A program made the position numbers and the translations under genes. DNA of 11,707 nucleotides from Caldilineaceae bacterium (GTDB lineage: Bacteria; Chloroflexota; Anaerolineae; Caldilineales; Caldilineaceae): positions 1 through 11,707 of the forward strand of contig JAHEML010000028.1 of NCBI GenBank assembly GCA_024643705.1. The letters run 5' to 3'. Position 1 is the first letter of the stretch; the number at the start of each line of letters is the position of its first letter. The notes beneath the pieces are model-generated. The model worked only from the letters and a program-made list of their open reading frames with translations. It ran no database searches and was not told the origin of the DNA. Positions 1 through 5,465 of the stretch are shown here, one piece after another.

Positions 1-194
1 TGTTAAGCGAATACAACCCAACCTGTGATCTGCAAGTGGATGGTGGTATTGATCACCATAAAATTGGGGAAGTGGTGCGGAACAGGGCCAATGTAATTGT
101 GGTGGGGAGTGCTGTATTTAACGAGAGCGGCTCTGTGGCAGAAAATCTGGCAAAATTACGTGGGGCAGTGCTGCTGGATGCCGAGGATGATTGA
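1..194 (+). CDS. rpe: Ribulose-phosphate 3-epimerase, C-terminal part (5'-truncated)
   Basis: Only the last 63 codons are inside the window; the reading frame starts at base 3 and ends with TGA at 192-194. The enzyme interconverts D-ribulose 5-phosphate and D-xylulose 5-phosphate in the pentose phosphate or Calvin pathways, in the cytoplasm. The visible part carries the two signatures of this TIM-barrel family that close the phosphate-binding site: LQVDGGID near the start, which includes the catalytic Asp of the VDGG motif, and VVVGSAVF about 30 residues later. The tail ends in the acidic residues DAEDD. The gene converges on cdsA with no spacer between the two stop codons and no visible terminator. 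Other phosphate-binding barrels share the GS motif, but VDGGI followed by GSAVF at this spacing is typical of Rpe. Confidence 0.87.
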   Translation, partial: LSEYNPTCDLQVDGGIDHHKIGEVVRNRANVIVVGSAVFNESGSVAENLAKLRGAVLLDAEDD

Positions 195-989
195 TTAGCC
201 TCCAAACCGAACCACAAGCAATGCCACCTGATGAACAAAGGGGATGACAAAAAGCAAACTGTCCAACCGATCCAACATGCCACCGTGGCCGGGCATAATT
301 GTACCGCTATCCTTGGCCCCCACTTGCCGCTTAAGCATACTAATTGTCAGATCTCCGAAGAGAGCAAGGATTCCTCCCAGAAGACCGACCAGTGCACCAA
401 GCCAGGGCGACAGCGGAATAGAGGTGAAGCCTACAACAACATACCCTGTGATGGCCGCTGCGATCCAACCGCCGATGGTCCCTTCCCAGCTCTTTTTAGG
501 GCTGAGTCGGGGCCATATTTTGTGCTTGCCCAGAGTGATCCCAACGTAAAAGGCCAGGGTATCGTTCAGCATGGTGATAGCTAGCGATAGAAAGACCCAT
601 TCCAGCCCATTGGGCAGCAACCGCAGAGCAACCGCCTGCCCCAACATTGCGCCAATGTAAACGGCCCCAATGCCTGTAATGGCCCAATTGAGGATAGGGC
701 GTTCGGTTTGAAAGAGGGCAAGGGTAAAGGTGAGGATAAAGCCCAAGGTGATGGCGAGGGAGAGGGACACGACATGGGGCAACCAATTAGCGACGATCAA
801 CAGCAGCAGCCAGGCCATCCCAGCCATGCGGTAGGGTCGATAGCCGCCCTGGGTCATTAGTGCATAATACTCCAGGCCACCCAGGGTTGCCACCGTGAAG
901 ATAACAAGCGCCCACCAATGGGAACCAGCCCACAGCGCCAGCAGGATCGGTGGTAAAACCAGCAAGGCAACAAGAAGACGTGCTTTCAC
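195..989 (-). CDS. cdsA: Phosphatidate cytidylyltransferase (CDP-diglyceride synthase)
   Basis: The product is an integral membrane enzyme that makes CDP-diacylglycerol from phosphatidic acid and CTP, the branch point for phospholipid synthesis. The 264-residue protein is a chain of hydrophobic helices (about residues 5-38, 56-95, 100-125, 130-155, 172-215 and 244-260). The family signature is complete near the C-terminus: S217-M-L-K-R, then K-D-S-G, then PGHGGMLDRLD ending at D243, with KKSWEG at 165-170 and the conserved LND at 141-143. The start is GTG at 987-989, because the frame has no ATG upstream before a TAA; no clear Shine-Dalgarno precedes it. A five-codon ATG...TGA mini-frame just upstream ends in an overlap (GTGA) with this start, which could couple translation. 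It is the last gene of the rpsB block, 61 nt after uppS. Confidence 0.95.
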   Translation of the reverse strand: MKARLLVALLVLPPILLALWAGSHWWALVIFTVATLGGLEYYALMTQGGYRPYRMAGMAWLLLLIVANWLPHVVSLSLAITLGFILTFTLALFQTERPILNWAITGIGAVYIGAMLGQAVALRLLPNGLEWVFLSLAITMLNDTLAFYVGITLGKHKIWPRLSPKKSWEGTIGGWIAAAITGYVVVGFTSIPLSPWLGALVGLLGGILALFGDLTISMLKRQVGAKDSGTIMPGHGGMLDRLDSLLFVIPFVHQVALLVVRFGG

Positions 990-1050
990 AGATGGATAGT
1001 CATGGGTGTTGAGTGCTTGTCGAATGTAGGTACTTGTCGATTATGGCTGT

Positions 1051-1794
1051 TCAGGCAATGGCTGGGTCGGCTTCCAATATCCGACCAAACCGGCGTTCCC
1101 GGCGATTGAATTCGGCAATCGCCTTGTAGAGTTCGCCTTTGTCAAAATCGGGCCAATAGGTCGGAGTTGTATAATATTCGGAATAGGCCGCCTGCCAGAT
1201 CAGAAAATTGCTCAACCGCCAGTCGCCGCCCGTACGAATGATCATATCCGGGTCTGGCAGATCGCCCGTGTAGAGATAACGCCCAAAGGACTCCTCTGTC
1301 AACAGGTCTGGGTCTATTCCATCCGCGATAATCTGGCGTACTGCGTCGAGAATTTCACCCCGTCCGCCATAATTAAAGGCAACATTCAAGACAATGCGAT
1401 CGTTGTCCTTGGTGTATTCAATGGCGTGTAAAATCTGCTTCTGCAGCTCTTTGTTGATCCCTGTCAGCCGCCCGCTGTGGCGAATCTGCACGCCATTTTC
1501 ATGTAACTCGTGCAGTCTATGGCGGATTGTGAAGCCGAGCAGCCGCATCAAGCCACTGACTTCCTCCATGGGGCGTTGCCAATTCTCGGTAGAGAAAGCA
1601 TAGACCGTCAGCACTTTGATACCGAACTCGACGCAAGCCTCTAACACTGGACGGATATTGTTCACCCCAGCCTGGTGGCCTGCATGGCGAATCATGCCCC
1701 GGGATTTCGCCCAACGCCCGTTGCCGTCCATGATGATTCCCACATGATGAGGGACTGATTCCAACGGCGGATAGGTCGTTGTCTCTGTGCTCAC
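1051..1794 (-). CDS. uppS: Isoprenyl transferase (undecaprenyl diphosphate synthase)
   Basis: This cis-prenyltransferase adds isopentenyl units to farnesyl diphosphate to build the C55 lipid carrier used for peptidoglycan and other wall polymers. With the start chosen here it has 247 residues. The N-terminal motif HHVGIIMDGNGRWA contains the catalytic Asp (D23) and the diphosphate-binding Arg (R27). FSTENW is present, and the C-terminal block IIRTGGDWRLSNFLIWQ supplies the Arg and Ser residues that bind IPP; AYSEYY contains the conserved Glu. The GGDWR segment differs from the more usual GGEQR/GGEHR. I chose GTG at 1792-1794 because AAGGAG lies 11 nt upstream. The frame stays open to a TTG at 1828-1830, which would add 12 residues (KEALKEG...) but has no ribosome binding site. 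It lies between frr and cdsA, the usual order in this operon. Confidence 0.94.
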   Translation of the reverse strand: MSTETTTYPPLESVPHHVGIIMDGNGRWAKSRGMIRHAGHQAGVNNIRPVLEACVEFGIKVLTVYAFSTENWQRPMEEVSGLMRLLGFTIRHRLHELHENGVQIRHSGRLTGINKELQKQILHAIEYTKDNDRIVLNVAFNYGGRGEILDAVRQIIADGIDPDLLTEESFGRYLYTGDLPDPDMIIRTGGDWRLSNFLIWQAAYSEYYTTPTYWPDFDKGELYKAIAEFNRRERRFGRILEADPAIA

Positions 1795-1808
1795 GACGTT
1801 CAATACTC

Positions 1809-1831
1809 CTTCTTTCAAGGCTTCTTTCAAG
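1809..1831. repeat. Short tandem direct repeat in the uppS leader
   Basis: The 11-mer CTTCTTTCAAG occurs at 1809-1819 and again at 1821-1831, a 12-bp period. On the coding (-) strand it reads CTTGAAAGAAG twice, and the second copy runs into the Shine-Dalgarno AAGGAG of uppS. The period is a multiple of three, so it also fits an extended uppS frame from TTG 1830. It may be a simple slippage duplication; no function is evident. Confidence 0.6.
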
Positions 1832-1890
1832 TCGAGAGTATGCGCTCGCGGGCAAATCTCTCGTACAAGTCTCTCGAATAAATCCTCGCC

Positions 1891-2448
1891 CTACAAGGTC
1901 ATGATCTCTGTCTCTTTTTCACTACAAATGGTATTTACCTTTGCAATGAAGGTCTTCGTTTCCTCTTCCACCTTATCTTGGCCCAGACGCAGATCATCCT
2001 CCGAGATCATACTTTCCTTTTCAAAGGATCGCAAGTCACTAATGGCATCCCGACGGATATTGCGAATGGCAACCCGTGCATCTTCTGCCTTTCCCGACAC
2101 CTGTTTGGTAAGCACCCTGCGACGATCCTCCGTCAGTGGGGGAATGGTCAAACGAACCTGCTTGCCATCGTTGTTGGGCGTCAAGCCCAAATCAGATAGC
2201 GCGATAGCGCGCTCGATGGCGGAGATGTCGGATGGGCTGTATGGACGAATGAGGATGGATTGGGCTTCGGGTATGCTGATGGCGGCCACCTGTAAAAGCG
2301 GGGTAGGAACACCGTAGTAATCGATAGATAACCGATCGACCAAGGCTGGTGTTGCCCGACCCGTGCGGATGCTCATCAAGTCGTTTTGCAAAGCTTCAAT
2401 CGACTTGCCCATGCGGGCAACAGTTTCACGTAAAATATCATCTATCAT
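1891..2448 (-). CDS. frr: Ribosome recycling factor (RRF)
   Basis: RRF works with EF-G to split the post-termination 70S ribosome and release mRNA and tRNA. The 185-residue length is exactly that of the family. Visible hallmarks are the long helix of domain I containing SIRTGRATPALVD (residues 26-38), domain II with VPTPLLQVAAISIPEAQSILIRPY (47-70), LTPNNDGKQVRLTIPPLTEDRR (89-110), and the C-terminal helices with the conserved Arg-rich stretch RNIRRDA (129-135). I chose ATG at 2446-2448 because AAAGGAG lies 9 nt upstream and the protein then starts like other RRFs (MIDDIL). A longer in-frame reading up to 2517 would add an atypical 23 residues. It lies downstream of pyrH, but with a 224-nt gap that holds a hairpin and a possible internal promoter. 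Confidence 0.97.
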   Translation of the reverse strand: MIDDILRETVARMGKSIEALQNDLMSIRTGRATPALVDRLSIDYYGVPTPLLQVAAISIPEAQSILIRPYSPSDISAIERAIALSDLGLTPNNDGKQVRLTIPPLTEDRRRVLTKQVSGKAEDARVAIRNIRRDAISDLRSFEKESMISEDDLRLGQDKVEEETKTFIAKVNTICSEKETEIMTL

Positions 2449-2543
2449 CAGATTGCACTCCTTTTTGATCAATGCGCCAGCATCGACGGCTTCGTGGAAG
2501 AGACGGCACGGTGCCACCGATGGTAACTGTCTGTAGAATATCT

Positions 2544-2572
2544 ATTGTAGCAAAATATGACGCCAAAAGAAA
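2544..2572 (-). promoter_or_regulatory. Possible internal promoter for frr-uppS-cdsA
   Basis: On the - strand TACAAT (2544-2549) is preceded directly by TGC, giving an extended -10 (TGcTACAAT) with five of six consensus bases. The -35 region is weak (TTTCTT with a 17-bp spacer at 2567-2572), inside a T-rich stretch. It would start RNA near 2537, about 90 nt before frr. It lies after the strong hairpin of the same gap, so it could restore expression of the distal genes. This is inferred from sequence only. Confidence 0.35.
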
Positions 2573-2591
2573 AACAACTGGTTTTCTGCAT

Positions 2592-2637
2592 AACCCGGAG
2601 TGGCCGACTCCGTGCATGAAGTCGACCACTCCGGGTT
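2592..2637 (-). repeat. Long perfect inverted repeat between pyrH and frr
   Basis: AACCCGGAGTGG (2592-2603) and CCACTCCGGGTT (2626-2637) are perfectly complementary over 12 bp. After one mismatch the stem continues with CGACT/AGTCG (2605-2609/2620-2624), leaving a 10-nt loop, so the full hairpin spans 46 nt. The CGGAGT of the left arm can also pair with an inner ACTCCG at 2607-2612, giving an alternative shorter fold. No T-run follows immediately on the - strand; a T-rich stretch begins about 17 nt later. It may be an attenuator, an RNA-processing site or a copy of a dispersed repeat. Confidence 0.75.
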
Positions 2638-2672
2638 TCTTGTGGATGTTTTTGGCGGATGTCCAAATTGCT

Positions 2673-3392
2673 TCAGGCAGAAATGTGGGTGCCGATCCCC
2701 TCGCCCCGGACAACCTTGGCAAGAACACCCTCTTGCCAAAGATCGACCACACGAATAGGTAGATCATTGTCCATGCACATGGCAATTGCAGTGCTGTCCA
2801 TCACACCAACCCGCATATTCAAGGCGTCGATATAGGACAACCATTCAAAGCGTTTGGCGTCGGGGTTCGTCTTGGGGTCTTTGTCGTAGACAGCGTCTAC
2901 TTTGGTGGCTTTTACCAACACATCGGCGTCGATCTCCATGGCCCGCAAAGAGGCGGCTGTGTCGGTTGTAAAATAGGGGTTGCCCGTGCCTGCGCCAAAG
3001 ATCACAACCCGGCCCTTTTCCAAATGGCGCACCGCTCGTCGCTGAATATAGGGTTCGGCCACGGCCCGTACTTCGATCCCGGTCATTACACGAGTGGGCA
3101 GACCGGCCCGTTCCAGGGCATCCTGCAAGGCCAAGGCGTTCATCACCGTCGCCAGCATCCCCATATGGTCTGCTGTCACTCGTTCCATGCCATGATCCAG
3201 CCCATCTTCCTTGCCCCGCCACATATTGCCGCCGCCAATCACCAAAGCCACCTGAACACCCATATTGACGACTTCGATCACCTTCTGAGCGGCCTCTTCT
3301 GCCCGGCGAGGATTGATGCCAAAACCACCTTCGCCGGCCAAAGACTCGCCACCCAATTTGAGCAGAATGCGTTGATATTTCAGGTCGTTCAT
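2673..3392 (-). CDS. pyrH: UMP kinase (uridylate kinase)
   Basis: PyrH phosphorylates UMP to UDP with ATP, feeding UTP and CTP synthesis. It belongs to the amino-acid kinase family and is normally a hexamer controlled by GTP and UTP. The 239-residue length is typical. Motifs in order: ILLKLGGESL (9-18) with the phosphate-binding Lys and glycines, VIGGGNMWRG (51-60), ADHMGMLATVMNALAL (74-89), FGAGTGNPYFTTDTAA (132-147) for UMP binding, KATKVDAVYDKDP (161-173) for ATP, and the C-terminal KVVRGEGIGTHI. The start ATG (3390-3392) has a G-rich run, GGGGGGA, just upstream as ribosome binding site, only about 3 nt away, which is close. The gene follows tsf across a 52-nt gap filled by a hairpin. The order tsf-pyrH-frr is widely conserved and supports co-transcription. 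Confidence 0.97.
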   Translation of the reverse strand: MNDLKYQRILLKLGGESLAGEGGFGINPRRAEEAAQKVIEVVNMGVQVALVIGGGNMWRGKEDGLDHGMERVTADHMGMLATVMNALALQDALERAGLPTRVMTGIEVRAVAEPYIQRRAVRHLEKGRVVIFGAGTGNPYFTTDTAASLRAMEIDADVLVKATKVDAVYDKDPKTNPDAKRFEWLSYIDALNMRVGVMDSTAIAMCMDNDLPIRVVDLWQEGVLAKVVRGEGIGTHISA

Positions 3393-3410
3393 GAATCCCC
3401 CCTATAGAGA

Positions 3411-3436
3411 AATGCCCAGCCGTGGGGCTGGGCATT
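3411..3436 (-). terminator. Hairpin between tsf and pyrH, weak terminator or attenuator
   Basis: AATGCCCAGC (3411-3420) and GCTGGGCATT (3427-3436) form a perfect 10-bp stem with a 6-nt loop. It begins 8 nt after the tsf stop codon. On the - strand the right side runs into TTTCTCTATA, a broken T-run, and then into the pyrH ribosome binding site. The stem is strong enough for a partial Rho-independent terminator, but the T-run is poor, so read-through to pyrH is expected. Confidence 0.45.
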
Positions 3437-3444
3437 CAATCGCT

Positions 3445-4044
3445 TTATGAACCACCGAGTTCAAGTCGGGCAAATCGGCGAATCCTGATATTTTCGCCTA
3501 ATGCAGCAATACTCTCTACCACCAGATCCTGCACGGTCTTGTTTGGGTCTTTGATAAAGGGCTGCTCAAGCAAACAGATCTCGCTGTACCATTTATCGAC
3601 CTTGCCTTCGATGATCTTGTCCCAAATATGTTCGGGGCGGTCGCTTTCGGCCAACTGGGCGCGAAAGATGACTTTCTCTTTCTCGATCACGTCGGTGGGA
3701 ACCTCTTCTCGGCTGACATATTCCGGGCGGGCTGCCACCACATGCATTGCCAGATCACGGGATAGTTCCTGAAATTGTTCGGTGCGGGCCACAAAATCGG
3801 TCTCGCAATTGACCTCTACCAAGCTTGCCATGCGGCTGCCCGAGTGGACATAGGTGCCGATCAGCCCTTCGTTGGCTGCCCGGTCGGCCTTTTTGGCGGC
3901 AGATGACAGGCCCTTTTCCCGCAGGTATTCTACGGCTTTTTCAAAGTTGCCCTCGGCCTGATCCAGCGCCTTCTTGCAGTCCAAAATCCCGGCATTGGTT
4001 GCTTCTCGCAACTCTTTCACCATCGCTGTTGTAATTGCTGCCAT
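3445..4044 (-). CDS. tsf: Translation elongation factor Ts (EF-Ts)
   Basis: EF-Ts is the nucleotide exchange factor that releases GDP from EF-Tu. The protein has 199 residues, the short form known from Thermus-like bacteria, lacking the duplicated core seen in the roughly 280-residue E. coli protein. The N-terminal UBA-like domain is clear (VKELREATNAGILDCKKALDQAEGN, 9-33), followed by the EF-Tu contact motif TDFVA (82-86) within VNCETDFVAR. The C-terminal signature YSEICLLEQPFIKD (153-166) and the ending RFARLELG are family-typical. I chose ATG at 4042-4044, preceded by GGAGAAGAAG; the frame is open a further 17 codons upstream, but those residues have no family counterpart. The gene sits directly after rpsB, the near-universal arrangement, with a 175-nt structured gap. 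Confidence 0.97.
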   Translation of the reverse strand: MAAITTAMVKELREATNAGILDCKKALDQAEGNFEKAVEYLREKGLSSAAKKADRAANEGLIGTYVHSGSRMASLVEVNCETDFVARTEQFQELSRDLAMHVVAARPEYVSREEVPTDVIEKEKVIFRAQLAESDRPEHIWDKIIEGKVDKWYSEICLLEQPFIKDPNKTVQDLVVESIAALGENIRIRRFARLELGGS

Positions 4045-4131
4045 CTTCTTCTCCAATTCTATTTTGCAGATTCTTCGCACTACGCGTGAATTCACTTATT
4101 GGGCGGTTTCCAAGTCTGGATGGTTCCCAAG

Positions 4132-4182
4132 TCATCGCCCACATGGCCGGGCAGCACAAAAGCTGTGGACAGTGGGCGATGA
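4132..4182 (-). repeat. Inverted repeat between rpsB and tsf
   Basis: TCATCGCCCAC (4132-4142) and GTGGGCGATGA (4172-4182) are perfectly complementary over 11 bp and enclose 29 nt. A small inner stem (CAGC/GCTG around ACAAAA, about 4152-4165) can form inside. No T-run follows on either strand, so it does not look like an ordinary terminator. It lies about 37 nt after the rpsB stop and could be a transcript-processing or stability element that sets the S2 to EF-Ts ratio. Confidence 0.65.
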
Positions 4183-4219
4183 TTCCGTTCTCGTTTGTAT
4201 GCGGTACTCGATCCAAAGA

Positions 4220-5182
4220 CTATTCGGTTGTTGTCTCAGAGTCAGCTTCGACAACGTCAGTTGCTACTTCGGCACTTTCTGCTTCAGCCTGGGCAACAGG
4301 CCCGCTGTCGCTTTCTTGCTCGCCTTCGTCGTCATCCTCATCAACGATATCGTCATCAATATCGCTATCATCATAGGCATCGTCTTCGTCATCTTCGGAA
4401 GACTGTAGCTTAGCCAAAGTGCTGGGGCCAAGATATTGTTCCATCTCGGCCAGCTCTCGGTTGGAGACTCGGCCTGTGTCTGCCATGTCTACTTCCCGGA
4501 AGCGCTGGCCTTCCTCGGCGGCATCAGCAATCACTTTTGTGAGCAGCTTGACGGCACGAATGGCGTCGTCGTTGCCAGGGATGATGTAGTCGATCGGGTC
4601 TGGATCACAATTGGTGTCCACCACGGCCAAAATTGGAACCCCCAACTTATTGGCTTCCAGCACGGCCAGGTCTTCCCGGCGGGTGTCCACAACAAAGATC
4701 ATATCGGGGAGCTTGGTCATCATCTTGATCCCGCCGATACGGTGGTTCAATTTGGTGAGCTCTTTTTCCATATCGAGCTGCTCTTTCTTGGGCAGCCCCC
4801 GGAACTCGCCCGCATTCAAACGGCGCTCCATGCGGTTCAGGTAGTCGATTCGTTGTTTGATGGTAACCCAGTTTGTCAGGGTTCCACCCAACCAACGGCT
4901 GTTAATATAAGGCATACCACAGCGTTCGGCCTCCTGTTGCACAGTGGCTTGGGCCTGGCGCTTGGTCCCGACAAAAAGCACAGTTCCACCTTTGGCCACG
5001 GTGTCCCGAACCATTTCGTAGTAACGATTGATACGGTTCATGGTTTGGTGGAGATCGATAATGTGGATGCCGCTGCGTTCTGTGAAGATGAATGGGCGCA
5101 TCTTCGGATTCCAGCGACGGGTGCGGTGTCCAAAATGAACGCCCGCTTCGAGAAGCTCTTTCATACTAACTGGTGCTGTCAC
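4220..5182 (-). CDS. rpsB: Ribosomal protein S2 with long acidic C-terminal tail
   Basis: S2 is a 30S subunit protein that joins late in assembly near the mRNA exit region and helps bind S1. The conserved body (residues 1-258) has all family marks: MKELLEAGVHFGHRTRRWNP, FIFTERSGIHIIDL, VLFVGTKRQAQ, RWLGGTLTNW, PDMIFVVDTRREDLAVLEA and GVPILAVVDTNCDPDPIDYIIPGNDDA. The protein has 320 residues against about 230-260 in most bacteria; the excess is a tail (261-320) with 20 Asp/Glu among residues 263-290 and no Lys or Arg after K258. The start is GTG at 5180-5182 with AGGAG 8 nt upstream. An ATG-CAG-TGA mini-frame overlaps this start as GTGA. A long leader and a strong promoter precede it. It is the first gene of the block that runs to cdsA. 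Confidence 0.97.
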   Translation of the reverse strand: MTAPVSMKELLEAGVHFGHRTRRWNPKMRPFIFTERSGIHIIDLHQTMNRINRYYEMVRDTVAKGGTVLFVGTKRQAQATVQQEAERCGMPYINSRWLGGTLTNWVTIKQRIDYLNRMERRLNAGEFRGLPKKEQLDMEKELTKLNHRIGGIKMMTKLPDMIFVVDTRREDLAVLEANKLGVPILAVVDTNCDPDPIDYIIPGNDDAIRAVKLLTKVIADAAEEGQRFREVDMADTGRVSNRELAEMEQYLGPSTLAKLQSSEDDEDDAYDDSDIDDDIVDEDDDEGEQESDSGPVAQAEAESAEVATDVVEADSETTTE

Positions 5183-5345
5183 TGCATTTTCTCCTGATGG
5201 GTTTTGGCTTCCGCTCTGTTCAACTCGGCAACGAACTGTTGTCCAACTGTAGACGACTAAACTGTCTGACTGTTGTCCAACAGCACCCGATTGGCCGATC
5301 CCAGAGCGTGTAAGGTAGTCTGTCCAGCTTCAAGCTGAACTCCGA
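5183..5345 (-). promoter_or_regulatory. Putative rpsB leader RNA with repeated palindromic element
   Basis: If the promoter at 5352-5381 is used, rpsB mRNA has an untranslated leader of about 163 nt. It contains a 13-bp direct repeat, ACTGTTGTCCAAC, at 5235-5247 and 5269-5281 (34-bp period). The second copy lies in the 14-nt palindrome CTGTTG-TC-CAACAG (5270-5283). Other small stems are CAGCTT-C-AAGCTG (5325-5337) and AGAC/GTCT around 5251-5267. S2 represses its own operon through the leader in E. coli, so an S2-binding leader is a reasonable inference, but no known leader class is recognised here. Confidence 0.4.
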
Positions 5346-5351
5346 CTATCA

Positions 5352-5381
5352 ATCATAGCACAACCAGCGTTCCTCAATCAA
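5352..5381 (-). promoter_or_regulatory. Extended -10 promoter of the rpsB-tsf-pyrH operon
   Basis: On the - strand TTGATT (5376-5381) and TATGAT (5352-5357) are separated by 18 bp. TATGAT matches five of six -10 consensus bases and is preceded by TGC, the extended -10 element. TTGATT matches four of six -35 bases. The predicted start is near 5345. This is the best sigma-70-type promoter seen in the window, and it lies inside a perfect inverted repeat. Confidence 0.6.
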
Positions 5382-5404
5382 AAAAAGAGTGTGCTGGTTG
5401 TGCT
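5357..5404. repeat. Perfect 12-bp inverted repeat around the rpsB promoter
   Basis: AGCACAACCAGC (5357-5368) and GCTGGTTGTGCT (5393-5404) are perfect complements separated by 24 bp that include a run of seven A (T on the - strand). Seen from rpsB, one arm lies upstream of the -35 box, and the other fills most of the spacer and touches the -10 box. This placement suits a dimeric repressor or activator, or a cruciform. As an RNA hairpin for the response regulator transcript it would not be a normal terminator, because the T-run is in the loop. Confidence 0.75.
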
Positions 5405-5465
5405 GGGTCTTTGCCTATTCGACTTTCAACATGGGTGATCCAAACATGGCCGCGCTAGCCCAGGC

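Noticed and set aside
2449..2517. Extended RRF start at 2517
   Set aside because: It would add 23 atypical residues; ATG 2448 has AAAGGAG at proper spacing and gives the standard 185 residues.
4045..4095. Extended EF-Ts start at 4095
   Set aside because: The added residues (NSRVVRRICKIELEKK) have no counterpart in EF-Ts, whereas ATG 4044 has GGAGAAG upstream and gives the canonical N-terminus.
4436..5197. A 253-codon open frame on + opposite rpsB
   Set aside because: It lies entirely antisense to the strongly conserved S2 gene; long antisense frames there are a common artefact.
5352..5410. Intrinsic terminator of the response regulator gene
   Set aside because: The inverted repeat is strong, but the T-run on the - strand lies in the loop and not after the stem, and the right arm overlaps a promoter; so it does not fit a Rho-independent terminator.
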